The notes beneath the pieces are model-generated. The model did not search any database, was not told the origin of the DNA, and was given only the letters and a program-made list of their open reading frames with translations. A DNA stretch of 64,000 nucleotides, taken from Pedobacter sp. BS3. Its GTDB lineage: Bacteria > Bacteroidota > Bacteroidia > Sphingobacteriales > Sphingobacteriaceae. Within the stretch, counting starts at the first letter, position 1, and each line of letters begins with the position of its first letter. This document shows, one piece after another, positions 38,556 through 46,679 of the stretch. The stretch is taken from NCBI RefSeq assembly GCF_008274585.1, contig NZ_VTRT01000001.1:124001-188000 (forward strand). The letters run 5' to 3'. Position numbers and translations under genes: made by a program.

Positions 38556-39710
38556 CTACACTTTAATAATGATCTTCCGGTTATACATCCACCATAAAAT
38601 ACCCAGCCAGATCAGTACAAATGTAATGGCTCCGGCCAGCGATGCGTTCACCGGAGAAAAATACGGCACATAAAATGTTTGATACAGCCATTCCTTGCCG
38701 CCAAGCTCCTCGCCTGCCGGCGTTTTTATACGTATCATATTCAGGATACGCGGAATCAATCCCGAAAGGAAAAATACCGTAATAGCATTCACGCCATATA
38801 CCACAAAAGGTTTTGTCCAGCGGTTATAACCCTGCACATCAATAATCCAATAAAATAGCGCTAAGGCCGTAGTCGCCAGTCCGCCGGTGTATAAAACAAA
38901 TGAGCTGGTCCATAGCGATTTATTAATGGGAAATTCCAGATCCCAGATCAAGCCCAGAATTCCTGCTGTTGTGCCAACGGTAAACAGCCAGGCTACTTTG
39001 GTACTTGCATACACATTTTTCTTTCGCAGGAACGTGCCCACCAGCACACCGAACAAGCCGGTAGCTACAGCAGGGATGGTGCTTAATATACCTTCCGGAT
39101 CCCAGGTTTTAGAAACTTTCCATAAATGCGCTTCGCCCAATAAAGTACGGTCTATCCAGGCACCCAGGCTGGTCTCTTTTCCCATGTTCGGGTAACCGAC
39201 ACCCGGTGCCGGAACAAACATCACCAGCGCCCAATACACTATCAGCAATATCCAGAACAGGTAAAGCTGCGTTTTGCGGGTTGTTTTAACAAAAATAACG
39301 GCACAGATAAAAAACACAACGGCAATACGTTGCAGTACACCGGGAATACGTACAGATGCAAACGCTTCTGCCGGATTAGTAAATATTTTAGGAAATAACG
39401 ACAGGAAAAGTCCTAACCCAAAAAGGATCAGTGCACGTTTCAATGCCCTTAAAATGATCTGACCATGCGCCTCATGATTTTCCTTTTTACTGCCCAGCGC
39501 AAAGCTGATAGAAACGCCCACAATAAACAAAAAGAACGGGAAGATCAGATCGGTGGGCGTGCAGCCGTTCCACCCGGAATGCTCCAGTGGCGGATAAATA
39601 TGCCCCCAGTCGCCCGGGTTGTTCACCAATATCATGGCGGCCACGGTAATGCCGCGAAACACATCCAGCGACAACAGCCGCTTAGATTGCTGTACCAGGT
39701 TCTGGCTCAT
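38556..39710 (-). CDS. Heparan-alpha-glucosaminide N-acetyltransferase-like membrane protein
   Basis: 384 residues with about ten hydrophobic segments. The N-terminus has RLLSLDVFRGITVAAMILVNNPG, then the HSGWNGCTPTDLIFPFFLFIVG block that defines the HGSNAT/DUF5009-type family. Eukaryotic members acetylate glucosamine across the lysosomal membrane; bacterial ones are thought to modify or scavenge amino sugars, but the substrate is unknown. It is monocistronic here. Confidence 0.85.
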   Translation of the reverse strand: MSQNLVQQSKRLLSLDVFRGITVAAMILVNNPGDWGHIYPPLEHSGWNGCTPTDLIFPFFLFIVGVSISFALGSKKENHEAHGQIILRALKRALILFGLGLFLSLFPKIFTNPAEAFASVRIPGVLQRIAVVFFICAVIFVKTTRKTQLYLFWILLIVYWALVMFVPAPGVGYPNMGKETSLGAWIDRTLLGEAHLWKVSKTWDPEGILSTIPAVATGLFGVLVGTFLRKKNVYASTKVAWLFTVGTTAGILGLIWDLEFPINKSLWTSSFVLYTGGLATTALALFYWIIDVQGYNRWTKPFVVYGVNAITVFFLSGLIPRILNMIRIKTPAGEELGGKEWLYQTFYVPYFSPVNASLAGAITFVLIWLGILWWMYNRKIIIKV

Positions 39711-39883
39711 ACAAGAGGATTTAGGTATACTTCACATAAATGTAGCGGTCAGAAGCCAGAATTCAAAGTTATTATTTTTAGAAAAGCATGAATATAGGGC
39801 TACAACGTATGGACGGGAACCACCTTCGTCAAAGAACGTTGCACGTGCTTTTCAAAAAACAGGCATTTGCACGCTGACAGGAT

Positions 39884-40930
39884 TTACTTTACCTGCTTTT
39901 TAGGGAACAGCAACGAGACTACAACACTTGCTGTGAGGATAAAGAGGATAATTACCAGCGAATGCAGCGTGGTAAATCCCCATTGCTGTAACCAATGATG
40001 CGCCAGCATTTTAAAGCCGATAAAGGACAACAAAATGGATAACCCGATTTTGAGGTAATGGAATTTGTGGATAATATTTACCAGCAAAAAGAACATGGAA
40101 CGCAGGCCCAGAATAGCAAAAATATTGGAGAAGAATACAATATAGGGGTCTTTGGTTATTGAAAATATGGCGGGAATAGAATCTACAGCGAATATCAGAT
40201 CGGTAAATTCAACAATGAGCAACACCAGGAATAAGGGTGTAATAAACGCTTTTCCCTGGTTACGGATGAAGAATTTTTTACCGGCAAATTCGGGGTAAAC
40301 CCTGAAATATTTTGATGCAAACCGGATAACGGGGTGATTTCTGGTGTCGATTTTTTCTTCTTCGTTACGGTTGATAAACAGCATAATGCCGGTGTAAACC
40401 AGGAAAGCTCCGAAAAGATACAGTATCCAGTTAAAACGGGTGATTAATACGGCGCCTAAAAATATAAATATGAAACGCATAATGAGGGCGCCGATAATGC
40501 CCCAGAACAATACGCGGTGGTAATATTTTTCGTTAACCTGGAATGCATTGAAAATAAGCACAATAACAAATATATTGTCTACAGACAGGGCATATTCTAC
40601 CAGGTAACCGGTTAAAAATTCAAGGCCAAGGTTTTGCTTATAGAGTTGCAGGCTTTCGTAAAAGTTACCGGGTATGAGCTGGATATTGTGCAAATGTTTT
40701 TTGGTAATTGCGGCCAGCTGATCGTAATTGGTTATGCCATGCAGTTCATGCCCTTCGGTGATAAGCAAAAAATAAAAGCCTATGGCCAGCGATATCCAGA
40801 TACCGCTCATAATGGCGGCCTCCTTGATGCTTACTACATGGTCTTTTTTGTTAAAAAGGCCCAGATCTATAGCCAGCATCAGGATGATGAATAAAATGAA
40901 GGCGCTGAAGAATAGTATCTCGTTAGACAT
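39884..40930 (-). CDS. TerC/Alx-family integral membrane protein
   Basis: 348 residues with about nine hydrophobic segments. TerC features are ALSVDNIFVIVLIFNAFQV, FWGIIGALIMRFIFIFLG, LLIVEFTDLIFAVDSIPAIFSITKDP and FSNIFAILGLRSMFFLL. The acidic residues inside membrane segments (Asp in SVDN, Glu/Asp in EFTDLIFAVDS) are those linked to metal ions; Alx-type relatives export manganese. It follows the polyprenyl synthase gene by 2 bp, so the two share a transcript. Confidence 0.93.
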   Translation of the reverse strand: MSNEILFFSAFILFIILMLAIDLGLFNKKDHVVSIKEAAIMSGIWISLAIGFYFLLITEGHELHGITNYDQLAAITKKHLHNIQLIPGNFYESLQLYKQNLGLEFLTGYLVEYALSVDNIFVIVLIFNAFQVNEKYYHRVLFWGIIGALIMRFIFIFLGAVLITRFNWILYLFGAFLVYTGIMLFINRNEEEKIDTRNHPVIRFASKYFRVYPEFAGKKFFIRNQGKAFITPLFLVLLIVEFTDLIFAVDSIPAIFSITKDPYIVFFSNIFAILGLRSMFFLLVNIIHKFHYLKIGLSILLSFIGFKMLAHHWLQQWGFTTLHSLVIILFILTASVVVSLLFPKKQVK

Positions 40931-40932
40931 GC

Positions 40933-41904
40933 TTATTTTTTTCGCTCGGTAGTAAAGCGAACTAATTGCTCTAATCCTAACCGTGATTCGTGCTCGGGAA
41001 ATGTGTTCAGAATGTCAAAGGCTTCTCCCTGGTACCGGTGCATTTGCATTTCTGCGTAGGCCAGCCCCCCGCTGTTGCGCACAAAATGGATGACTTCGGC
41101 AACTTTGTCTGGTTCTTCGTTATGATTTTTTACCAGGTTTATCATCCTGCGCTTTTCTGTCCGCGACGATTTGTTGAGGGCGTATATCAGCGGAAGTGTT
41201 ATTTTCTTTTCCTTGATGTCGATGCCCAGCGGCTTGCCTACATCGTCGGTACCAAAATCGAACAGGTCGTCTTTAATCTGGAAGGCAATGCCGATTTTTT
41301 CGCCGAACAGGCGCATTTTTTCAACGGTTCCGGCGTCGGCTCCGGCAGATGCTGCTCCACAGGCACAGCAGGAGGCAATGAGGGAAGCGGTTTTCTGGCG
41401 GATAACTTCGTAGTAGATTTTTTCGTCGATATCTAAACGACGGGCTTTTTCTATTTGCAACAGCTCGCCTTCGCTCATTTGCTTAACGGCTTCGCTTACA
41501 ATTTTCAGCAAGGCGAAATCTTCGTTATTTACGGATAGCAGCAGTCCCTTGGCCAACAAGTAATCGCCTACCAGAACGGCTATTTTGTTTTTCCACAGGG
41601 CATTGATTGAAAACATCCCCCGGCGCTCATAGGCATTATCCACCACATCGTCGTGTACCAGGGTGGCCGTGTGCAGCAGCTCAACCAGGGCTGCCCCACG
41701 ATAGGTTGCTTCGGTTATGCCTCCGCACAGGCTGGCAGAAAAGAATACGAACATCGGACGTATCTGCTTTCCCTTGCTTTTAACAATGTAATGGGTTACC
41801 CGATCCAGCAAAGGAACAGTGCTCCGCATGGCTGCCTTGAACTTATCTTCAAAAACATCCAGCTCGGTAGCTATCGGCTTTTTAATCTCGTCTAATTTCA
41901 GCAT
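40933..41904 (-). CDS. Polyprenyl diphosphate synthase (trans-prenyltransferase)
   Basis: 323 residues. The first aspartate-rich motif DDVVD is in LVHDDVVDNAYERRG (about 85-89), and the second is in FQIKDDLFDFGTDDVGKPLG. KGKQIRP near residue 50 binds diphosphate. It builds long all-trans chains from IPP, most likely the side chain of menaquinone. The chain length cannot be read without structural comparison, so no IspB-type symbol is given. It is cotranscribed with the TerC gene. Confidence 0.92.
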   Translation of the reverse strand: MLKLDEIKKPIATELDVFEDKFKAAMRSTVPLLDRVTHYIVKSKGKQIRPMFVFFSASLCGGITEATYRGAALVELLHTATLVHDDVVDNAYERRGMFSINALWKNKIAVLVGDYLLAKGLLLSVNNEDFALLKIVSEAVKQMSEGELLQIEKARRLDIDEKIYYEVIRQKTASLIASCCACGAASAGADAGTVEKMRLFGEKIGIAFQIKDDLFDFGTDDVGKPLGIDIKEKKITLPLIYALNKSSRTEKRRMINLVKNHNEEPDKVAEVIHFVRNSGGLAYAEMQMHRYQGEAFDILNTFPEHESRLGLEQLVRFTTERKK

Positions 41905-41981
41905 TCAATCCGTTGTTAGGCGGGCACGTTAATCAAAGTACCTTTTCCGGATGCAAACATACTTAAAAAGCTGAATTTGCT

Positions 41982-42278
41982 TTAAATGTAATTGTTAATC
42001 ACTGCCTCAAGCTCATGTGCCTGCACAACGCCTGACTGCCGCCATTTTGATTCGCCGTTTCTAAACAGGATAAATGTTGGCACACCCTGGATATTCAGAG
42101 CCGATGCCGCCTGCGGGTTTTTATCAATGTCTACTTTAATGATGGTTGCCTTATCGCCGATTTTCTTTTTAACATCTTCTAATATAGGCGACATGACTTT
42201 ACAAGGCCCGCACCAGGTTGCAAAAAAGTCGACTAAAACGGGTTTGTCTGAATGTATCAGCTCTTTAAAACTTGCCAT
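41982..42278 (-). CDS. trxA: Thioredoxin
   Basis: 98 residues, a minimal thioredoxin fold. The redox pair is in [10 protein letters not shown] (Cys 23 and 26), the cis-proline motif is [12 protein letters not shown], and [13 protein letters not shown] lies between. There is no signal peptide, so it is a cytoplasmic general disulfide reductase. It is a separate unit from the prenyltransferase gene. Confidence 0.94.
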   Translation of the reverse strand: MASFKELIHSDKPVLVDFFATWCGPCKVMSPILEDVKKKIGDKATIIKVDIDKNPQAASALNIQGVPTFILFRNGESKWRQSGVVQAHELEAVINNYI

Positions 42279-42579
42279 AACAATTGTTTTTTTATATAAC
42301 CCGTAATTTTAAAGTTAGTTTATGCAGAATAACAATCGCAAATAGTGAAGTTTTAATATTTACTACATGACATTTTTAACCACATAGGTACATAGACCTA
42401 CAATCGTTTCCAAAAAACTTTTTAGTCACACATAAGCCGCTGAAGCAAAGCTTCAGTAGAACTATGTCTCCTTTTAAATCGCTAAAAACCTATGTTTCTA
42501 TCCCGAATCGTTCCTCTCAGGACAAAATGGTGTGGTTTATTATTTTTTGTCATGTACTAAAATTTTGCTGTCCCTTAAC
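42279..42579. other. Spacer upstream of the tRNA-Ser pseudogene
   Basis: 301 bp without a gene. A hairpin CTGAAGC/GCTTCAG lies at 42440-42456, and CGAATCGTTCCTC (42504-42516) repeats 35252-35264. A weak promoter-like AAATTTTG at 42560-42567 sits just before the pseudogene, at the place where the intact tRNA-Ser genes have TAnnTTTG. Confidence 0.5.
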
Positions 42580-42728
42580 GGAGAGGTGTTTGAGTGGTTG
42601 TCCGAAGGCCCCCTTTACCCAAGGGACTCCTTTGGAGGGGAAGGAGCATGCCTGGTCCACGAGACTCCGGAGGAGAAAATGTGTATACGCCAAAAGTGTA
42701 TCGAGGGTTCGAATCCCTCTCTCCGCCA
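42580..42728 (+). pseudogene. tRNA-Ser(GGA) pseudogene with insertions in D loop and anticodon loop
   Basis: The segment matches the intact tRNA-Ser(GGA) at 44765-44855 in order along its whole length, with two inserts. A 40-nt insert (42601-42640) lies after GAGTGGTTG in the D loop. A 20-nt insert (42656-42675) falls in the anticodon loop between GG and A of the anticodon GGA. The 3' acceptor strand lacks 2 nt (CCCTCTCTCC instead of CCCTCTCTCTCC), and the anticodon stem has a C-A mismatch. The variable arm and T arm (TGTATACGCC, GGGTTCGAATCCC) and the 3' CCA are intact. The first insert contains CTCCTTTGGAG, the core of a dispersed hairpin also seen at 63787-63807. Confidence 0.8.
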
Positions 42729-42737
42729 GCAAAAGAG

Positions 42738-42778
42738 AAGCCCGGCAAGAGTGGGATTTTTCCATTTTTGCCGGGCTT
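42738..42778 (+). terminator. Hairpin after the tRNA-Ser pseudogene
   Basis: AAGCCCGGCAA (42738-42748) pairs with TTGCCGGGCTT (42768-42778), an 11-bp perfect stem. The tail is only weakly T-rich. It is the kind of hairpin that follows the intact tRNA genes at 44864 and 45051. Confidence 0.55.
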
Positions 42779-42851
42779 GCTCAAATAAAAGCACTAAGAG
42801 TATGTTTAGAGCCTGTTTAAATTTCAGATAAAGATTTCACAGGTTTAATTA

Positions 42852-42907
42852 ATGGACGGTGAAGACACCGTCCATGGCTTCCTGCCGCTGCTGGTGACAC
42901 CAGCAGC
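42852..42907. repeat. Second copy of the paired-hairpin repeat
   Basis: ATGGACGGTG (42852-42861) and CACCGTCCAT (42866-42875), then GCTGCTGGTG (42887-42896) and CACCAGCAGC (42898-42907), repeat the hairpins at 3862-3922. Flanks GAGCCTGTTTAAATTT and TTTTTAAGCAGGCCC (about 42808-42950) also resemble the ends of that element. A more degraded trace is at about 46748-46785. Confidence 0.65.
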
Positions 42908-42987
42908 TCCTCCGTATAACTTCACGTTTTCTATTTTTAAGCAGGCCCTTATATCTGTGAGGAAATAATTGCATAACTGATCTCAAA

Positions 42988-44562
42988 TTATTTCTTAGAC
43001 TTTTCCGTTAGAGGCCCCCAAGCTGAAGAACTGTTAAATCCACCGGGAGTCACGCTTGCCTCCCATCTTTTATTTAATAATACGGATAGTTCTTCGACTG
43101 TACTCTTATAGTTCTTGTCGCCTGCTACATTGACATTTTCTCCCGGATCAACTTTGTGGTCATATAGCTCTCTTCCCACAATTGCTCCATTAGCTACACG
43201 TATCCATTCTGTATACCGGTAATCTTCTGTACGCATACTATGTCCCATGATTTTACCTCCCTCTCTTGGATATTGACTTAATGCCGCTTCCTTCCATGGA
43301 ATATTGTTATCCAATAGTAAGGGAACAAAACTATTTCCCTGAAGATTGGCAGGGCCGTCGAGCTTACATAGTTGTGTTAAGCTTGGAAATATATCTACGG
43401 TTTCAATTAACTTATCACTCTTTTTGTCGATAGCACTTTCTATCCATGGTACACGAACTACAAGTGGAATATTGGTATCTATTTCAAAGTTGGTATGCTT
43501 AGCCCATCCATGATGCTCTCCTACTTTTGCGGCATGATCGCTCCAGAAAACAACTATGGTGTTTTTGTCTAATCCCTGTTTTTTAAGCTCATTTAAAATC
43601 ATTCCGGTAAGTGCATCGGCGTATGAAATAGATGCCTGATACCCTCTCAATATTATCCTGGCTAAAGAATCGGATACCATTTCCTGATATTTAGGCATGT
43701 TGGCATATCCGTCTATTTCACTTGTTTTATTCATGGAATATTCTAACATGTTTTTCGGATTATAAAAATTATCCGGTAACCGGATACTTTCCGGAGGGTA
43801 CATATCCCAATACTTTTTAGGAGCTCTAAAGGGAAGATGAGTGGAACTCAAACCAACGGCCATAAAAAATGGCTTTCCTCCCTTCTTCAGTTGCTTTAAC
43901 TCACTAATAGCAGCGACAGTACTTTTCCCGTCTGCGTAAGAAGTGTCAGATACATCGGCCATATCCCAGGCAGGTCCTTTTGCCGTTTTCGCTTTAGGAT
44001 GCTCTTGTTGATATTCTGCTATTATTTTTTTGGACTCAGGAGAGAGATATCCTTTTCCAACCCAACTACCTTTAGCCTTGATTGTCTTATCCCAGATCAT
44101 GTTGTCTTCCTTACCGCCTGATACTACTCCTCCTATCTTTACGGTTGTATATCCATTATTGTGAAACACCTGCGTTAGGGTTGTTACGTCAGGACTATTT
44201 TTATGCAAGGGGGTTTGGTTATCATAAACTTTAATTGCATCTGGCCTGAGGCCGGTAAGCAAAGTAAGTCGCGAAGGGTTACAAACTGCCTGATGGACGA
44301 AGCAATGTTGAAACGTAAATCCGGTTTGCGATAGTTTATCTATAGTTGGCGTATGCATATAGTCAGCACCGAAACTACCTAGTCTTTGTGCCTGGACACC
44401 ATCCCATACTATGAGTAAAATATTGGGTTTATCGGGGGCCTGAGTTTTAGTATCTTTTGTACTCCTGACGGTACCGGCTCTTTGAAAACTGCTTAGCAGA
44501 ATAATAAGAGAAAGTAATAGTAAATTGCATAGATAGATCTGCCTGGCTTGTTTTTTTATCAT
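42988..44562 (-). CDS. Secreted sulfatase (iduronate-2-sulfatase-like)
   Basis: 524 residues, with an N-terminal hydrophobic signal or anchor (LCNLLLLSLIILLSSF). The formylglycine motif C-x-P-S-R is present as VCNPSRLTLLTGLRPD (Cys about 94), so the enzyme needs an anaerobic- or FGE-type maturase, not seen in the window. Metal-site parts are NILLIVWDG at the start of the domain and VFWSDHAAKVGEHHGWAKH later. It removes sulfate esters from a glycan, unidentified here. It lies alone between a tRNA-Ser pseudogene and an intact tRNA-Ser, in AT-richer sequence. Confidence 0.9.
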   Translation of the reverse strand: MIKKQARQIYLCNLLLLSLIILLSSFQRAGTVRSTKDTKTQAPDKPNILLIVWDGVQAQRLGSFGADYMHTPTIDKLSQTGFTFQHCFVHQAVCNPSRLTLLTGLRPDAIKVYDNQTPLHKNSPDVTTLTQVFHNNGYTTVKIGGVVSGGKEDNMIWDKTIKAKGSWVGKGYLSPESKKIIAEYQQEHPKAKTAKGPAWDMADVSDTSYADGKSTVAAISELKQLKKGGKPFFMAVGLSSTHLPFRAPKKYWDMYPPESIRLPDNFYNPKNMLEYSMNKTSEIDGYANMPKYQEMVSDSLARIILRGYQASISYADALTGMILNELKKQGLDKNTIVVFWSDHAAKVGEHHGWAKHTNFEIDTNIPLVVRVPWIESAIDKKSDKLIETVDIFPSLTQLCKLDGPANLQGNSFVPLLLDNNIPWKEAALSQYPREGGKIMGHSMRTEDYRYTEWIRVANGAIVGRELYDHKVDPGENVNVAGDKNYKSTVEELSVLLNKRWEASVTPGGFNSSSAWGPLTEKSKK

Positions 44563-44743
44563 ATTGATTAATTTAAGTTCATTTGTTTGAAAATAGATAG
44601 TAAAGTTAGTGAAATACCAAGTTTTTTGAAGCGTATTATCTCTAAAATATTACACAACAAGCTACGTATTCTTGATGGGTGGGACTTTTAGCAATAAAGT
44701 AACTTTAACAGGCTATCCCCCGTTACAATTAAGAAAATAATCC

Positions 44744-44751
44744 TACTTTTG
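44744..44751 (+). promoter_or_regulatory. -7 element of tRNA-Ser(GGA)
   Basis: TACTTTTG fits TAnnTTTG and ends 13 bp before the tRNA. The same arrangement (TATTTTTG at 44934-44941) precedes tRNA-Ser(CGA). Confidence 0.5.
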
Positions 44752-44764
44752 CGCTTCATTAATA

Positions 44765-44855
44765 GGAGAGGTGTCCGAGTGGTTGAAGGAGCACGCCTGG
44801 AAAGTGTGTATACGCCAAAAGTGTATCGAGGGTTCGAATCCCTCTCTCTCCGCCA
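44765..44855 (+). tRNA. tRNA-Ser (anticodon GGA)
   Basis: Class II tRNA. The acceptor arms GGAGAGG and TCTCTCC pair. The anticodon stem-loop is CACGC-CTGGAAA-GTGTG with anticodon GGA, reading UCC/UCU. There is a long variable arm (TATAC...GTGTA), a T arm GAGGG-TTCGAAT-CCCTC, discriminator G, and an encoded CCA. It is followed by a terminator hairpin at 44864-44889. Confidence 0.93.
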
Positions 44856-44863
44856 AGCAATTG

Positions 44864-44889
44864 AAAAGCGCACTATTTGGTGCGCTTTT
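44864..44889 (+). terminator. Terminator after tRNA-Ser(GGA)
   Basis: AAAAGCGCAC (44864-44873) pairs with GTGCGCTTTT (44880-44889), with a 6-nt loop and a T-rich end. Confidence 0.75.
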
Positions 44890-44933
44890 CTTGTTCCGGG
44901 TATTTCAACCCCTGAAATTTTCAAAAAGAACCT

Positions 44934-44941
44934 TATTTTTG
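44934..44941 (+). promoter_or_regulatory. -7 element of tRNA-Ser(CGA)
   Basis: TATTTTTG fits TAnnTTTG and ends 17 bp before the tRNA, after the preceding terminator, so the two serine tRNAs have separate promoters. Confidence 0.5.
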
Positions 44942-44958
44942 CTCACGTTCGATTTTAA

Positions 44959-45045
44959 GGAGAGATGCCGGAGTGGTTGAACGGGGCGGTCTCGAAAACC
45001 GTTGTGCGGGTAACCGTACCCAGGGTTCGAATCCCTGTCTCTCCG
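44959..45045 (+). tRNA. tRNA-Ser (anticodon CGA)
   Basis: Class II tRNA. The acceptor arms are GGAGAGA and TCTCTCC. The anticodon loop is CTCGAAA between CGGT and ACCG, anticodon CGA, reading UCG. The long variable arm contains GCGGGTAACCGTAC, the T arm is CAGGG-TTCGAAT-CCCTG, and the discriminator is G. CCA is not encoded (CCT follows), unlike the neighbouring tRNA-Ser(GGA). Confidence 0.93.
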
Positions 45046-45050
45046 CCTTC

Positions 45051-45084
45051 GCCCGCCGAAGTTTTAACGAAGGCGGGCTTTTTT
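45051..45084 (+). terminator. Terminator after tRNA-Ser(CGA)
   Basis: GCCCGCC (45051-45057) pairs with GGCGGGC (45072-45078), followed by a run of T. Confidence 0.8.
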
Positions 45085-45149
45085 ATGTGACAACTTCCAC
45101 CTTTGGTTATAACTTTCTGTAGCGGGCTTCGGACGCTTGCGCCAGAGCT

Positions 45150-45215
45150 TCAGCGTCGGCACACGGATGAGTACGATACTATAACCAGGAATAGAAAGAT
45201 CACACTCTTTTTCAT
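45150..45215 (-). pseudogene. Orphan signal-peptide stub of a lost gene
   Basis: On the minus strand, 12 bp after the stop of the propeller-like gene, an ATG starts a perfect-looking export signal (MKKSVIFLFLVIVSYSS) that runs into VCRR and a stop after 21 codons. The sequence beyond is an intergenic-repeat-like stretch (CTGGCGCAAGCGTCCG) and then the tRNA terminator. This looks like the 5' end of an exported-protein gene whose body was deleted. A real 21-residue protein is less likely. Confidence 0.5.
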
Positions 45216-45226
45216 TTTATTATTTC

Positions 45227-46207
45227 TTATAAATTATCATTACAAACCCTGATTGTGCTTCCCGGCTGATAGCTGAAGCTGTTTTCTATAAACCACCGGG
45301 CCTTATACATTTTTAAACCTTCCTGCTTAAATATTACCGGTTCGTTAAGAGAATGAATATCATCTGTCCACCATGCTTTATAAGTATTTTCAGGCGCAAT
45401 TAATAGGGTAGGATAGCCTCCTGGCCCCGAGCTAATGCTTTTTACATCCTTATAAGGAACAGATATCTTCTCAAGCTTTTTCGTGTTTATATGATATTTA
45501 AAAACAGACGTAGTATTAGATATCCAAAGCGCATTTTTACCATAAACAGGAAAAAGATCATGAGCTTGTGCTCCCGGTAAACCGATAGAATCTGTCAGAA
45601 GCAGATCGGGCATTTCACAGTTAAAATTATATGTATAGATTTTGAGTTTATTATTTGAGGCTGTCCATAGTACTTTATTTTTTTTATCCCAAACCACGTT
45701 GTGGGCAAAAGCAACCGGTATGTTTTTATGATAGACATGATCCGGAAAATTAAGTGTATCCGTTCTAAATACTGTAATATAATTGCCGTTACTGGAAGCG
45801 GTAACAATATTACCGTCGGGCAATAATTCTGCTGAATGGGTATTACCGCCGGCATAGGCATAAAACATGAGCTTTTTATCAGATATTCTGACCAATGCTA
45901 CGCCGCCGCCCGATGCAGTGGTAAGAATATATTCGCCATTGTAAACAGCCTTTGCATCCGAGATGTGTTTAAACCACGTAAAATGTTCGGGCTTTATTCC
46001 TGAGAGTTTAGCTCTCCATTCCCATACGATCTTTTTTTGCGTAAGATCCAGTATGGCTGCCCTGTCAACAGATTGCTCGGAAAGAACGATGCATTTTTTA
46101 CAGTTTTTAAAATCGGGCGGGGCAGCGTGCTGCCCCTTTACTGTTTGAATGAAAACAAGATTGACCAGCATCATCATCAGGCAACACGTTTTATATAATA
46201 CTTCCAT
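45227..46207 (-). CDS. Secreted beta-propeller-like protein (DUF6528-like, hypothetical)
   Basis: 326 residues with a signal peptide (MMMLVNLVFIQTVKGQ). Repeating strand motifs such as ILDLTQKKIVWEWRA, AVYNGEYILTTASGGGVALV, ELLPDGNIVTASSNGNYITVF and VLWTASNNKLKIYTYNF suggest a six- or seven-bladed propeller. No catalytic motif is recognised. Similar proteins occur beside glycoside hydrolases and sulfatases in Bacteroidota, which fits the sulfatase and GH27 remnant here. The comparison with DUF6528 is from memory and unverified. Confidence 0.65.
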   Translation of the reverse strand: MEVLYKTCCLMMMLVNLVFIQTVKGQHAAPPDFKNCKKCIVLSEQSVDRAAILDLTQKKIVWEWRAKLSGIKPEHFTWFKHISDAKAVYNGEYILTTASGGGVALVRISDKKLMFYAYAGGNTHSAELLPDGNIVTASSNGNYITVFRTDTLNFPDHVYHKNIPVAFAHNVVWDKKNKVLWTASNNKLKIYTYNFNCEMPDLLLTDSIGLPGAQAHDLFPVYGKNALWISNTTSVFKYHINTKKLEKISVPYKDVKSISSGPGGYPTLLIAPENTYKAWWTDDIHSLNEPVIFKQEGLKMYKARWFIENSFSYQPGSTIRVCNDNL

Positions 46208-46238
46208 TTTAAGTCTTTTTCTGAAAGGTAACTTTTTT

Positions 46239-46592
46239 TCAGGACTTAACCTGCCTGATTCTCAATAAAAGGACACCACGAGACGGAACTTCTGCCTCAT
46301 ATCCACGTTTAAAAGAACCCAGATCTTTTTGCCGCCACAGATCCACTTCGGCTCCCCATTTCCATACTTCCCCTCTTCCATATTGGCATAAGTTGAAAAC
46401 AATATCTCTTTTTTGAGCTTTAAGCAAAGAGCCCATTAACCTATAAGGTTTCTGCAGCATTTGAGCAGCATTTTCCAGTTTAGCGTAAGAGCACCAGTCA
46501 TACTTTAAAAAATCAAATCCCCAATCTGCAAATTGTTTGGCATCCTGTGCCTCATATCCATAACTACCCGTGAAGCCATGTATTTTTATATT
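46239..46592 (-). pseudogene. GH27 alpha-galactosidase remnant with internal deletion
   Basis: The reading frame keeps two separated parts of a GH27 enzyme. First is the barrel segment HGFTGSYGYEAQDAKQFADW, then FDFLKYDWCSY with the nucleophile aspartate, then NLCQYGRGEVWKWGAEV. It jumps directly at about 46343 to the C-terminal domain DLWRQKDLGSF, then YEAEVPSRGVLLLRI. The signal peptide and first strands are missing too: upstream of about 46590 the frame is unrelated sequence ending in the 53-bp repeat at 46680. A full GH27 has about 400 residues and the acid/base region lies in the missing middle, so it cannot be active. The neighbouring propeller-like gene follows on the same strand. Confidence 0.8.
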
Positions 46593-46679
46593 GATGAAGC
46601 AAGCAAAGAAAAAAGATACTACTAATAATACTATAAAGAAGAAGTCTGTATCTATATCTATGGAGGAGTTGACTAAAAA

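Noticed and set aside
42464-42831. Overlapping open frames across the tRNA-Ser pseudogene on both strands
   Set aside because: They follow the tRNA sequence and its hairpin, have no recognisable domain and overlap one another in several frames.
42988-44562. Integrative element with integrase around the sulfatase
   Set aside because: No integrase, recombinase or transfer gene is present between the tRNA-Ser copies, so only a possible remnant is proposed.
44688-44980. Small open frames across the tRNA-Ser genes
   Set aside because: They are translations of tRNA and terminator sequence with no coding signal.
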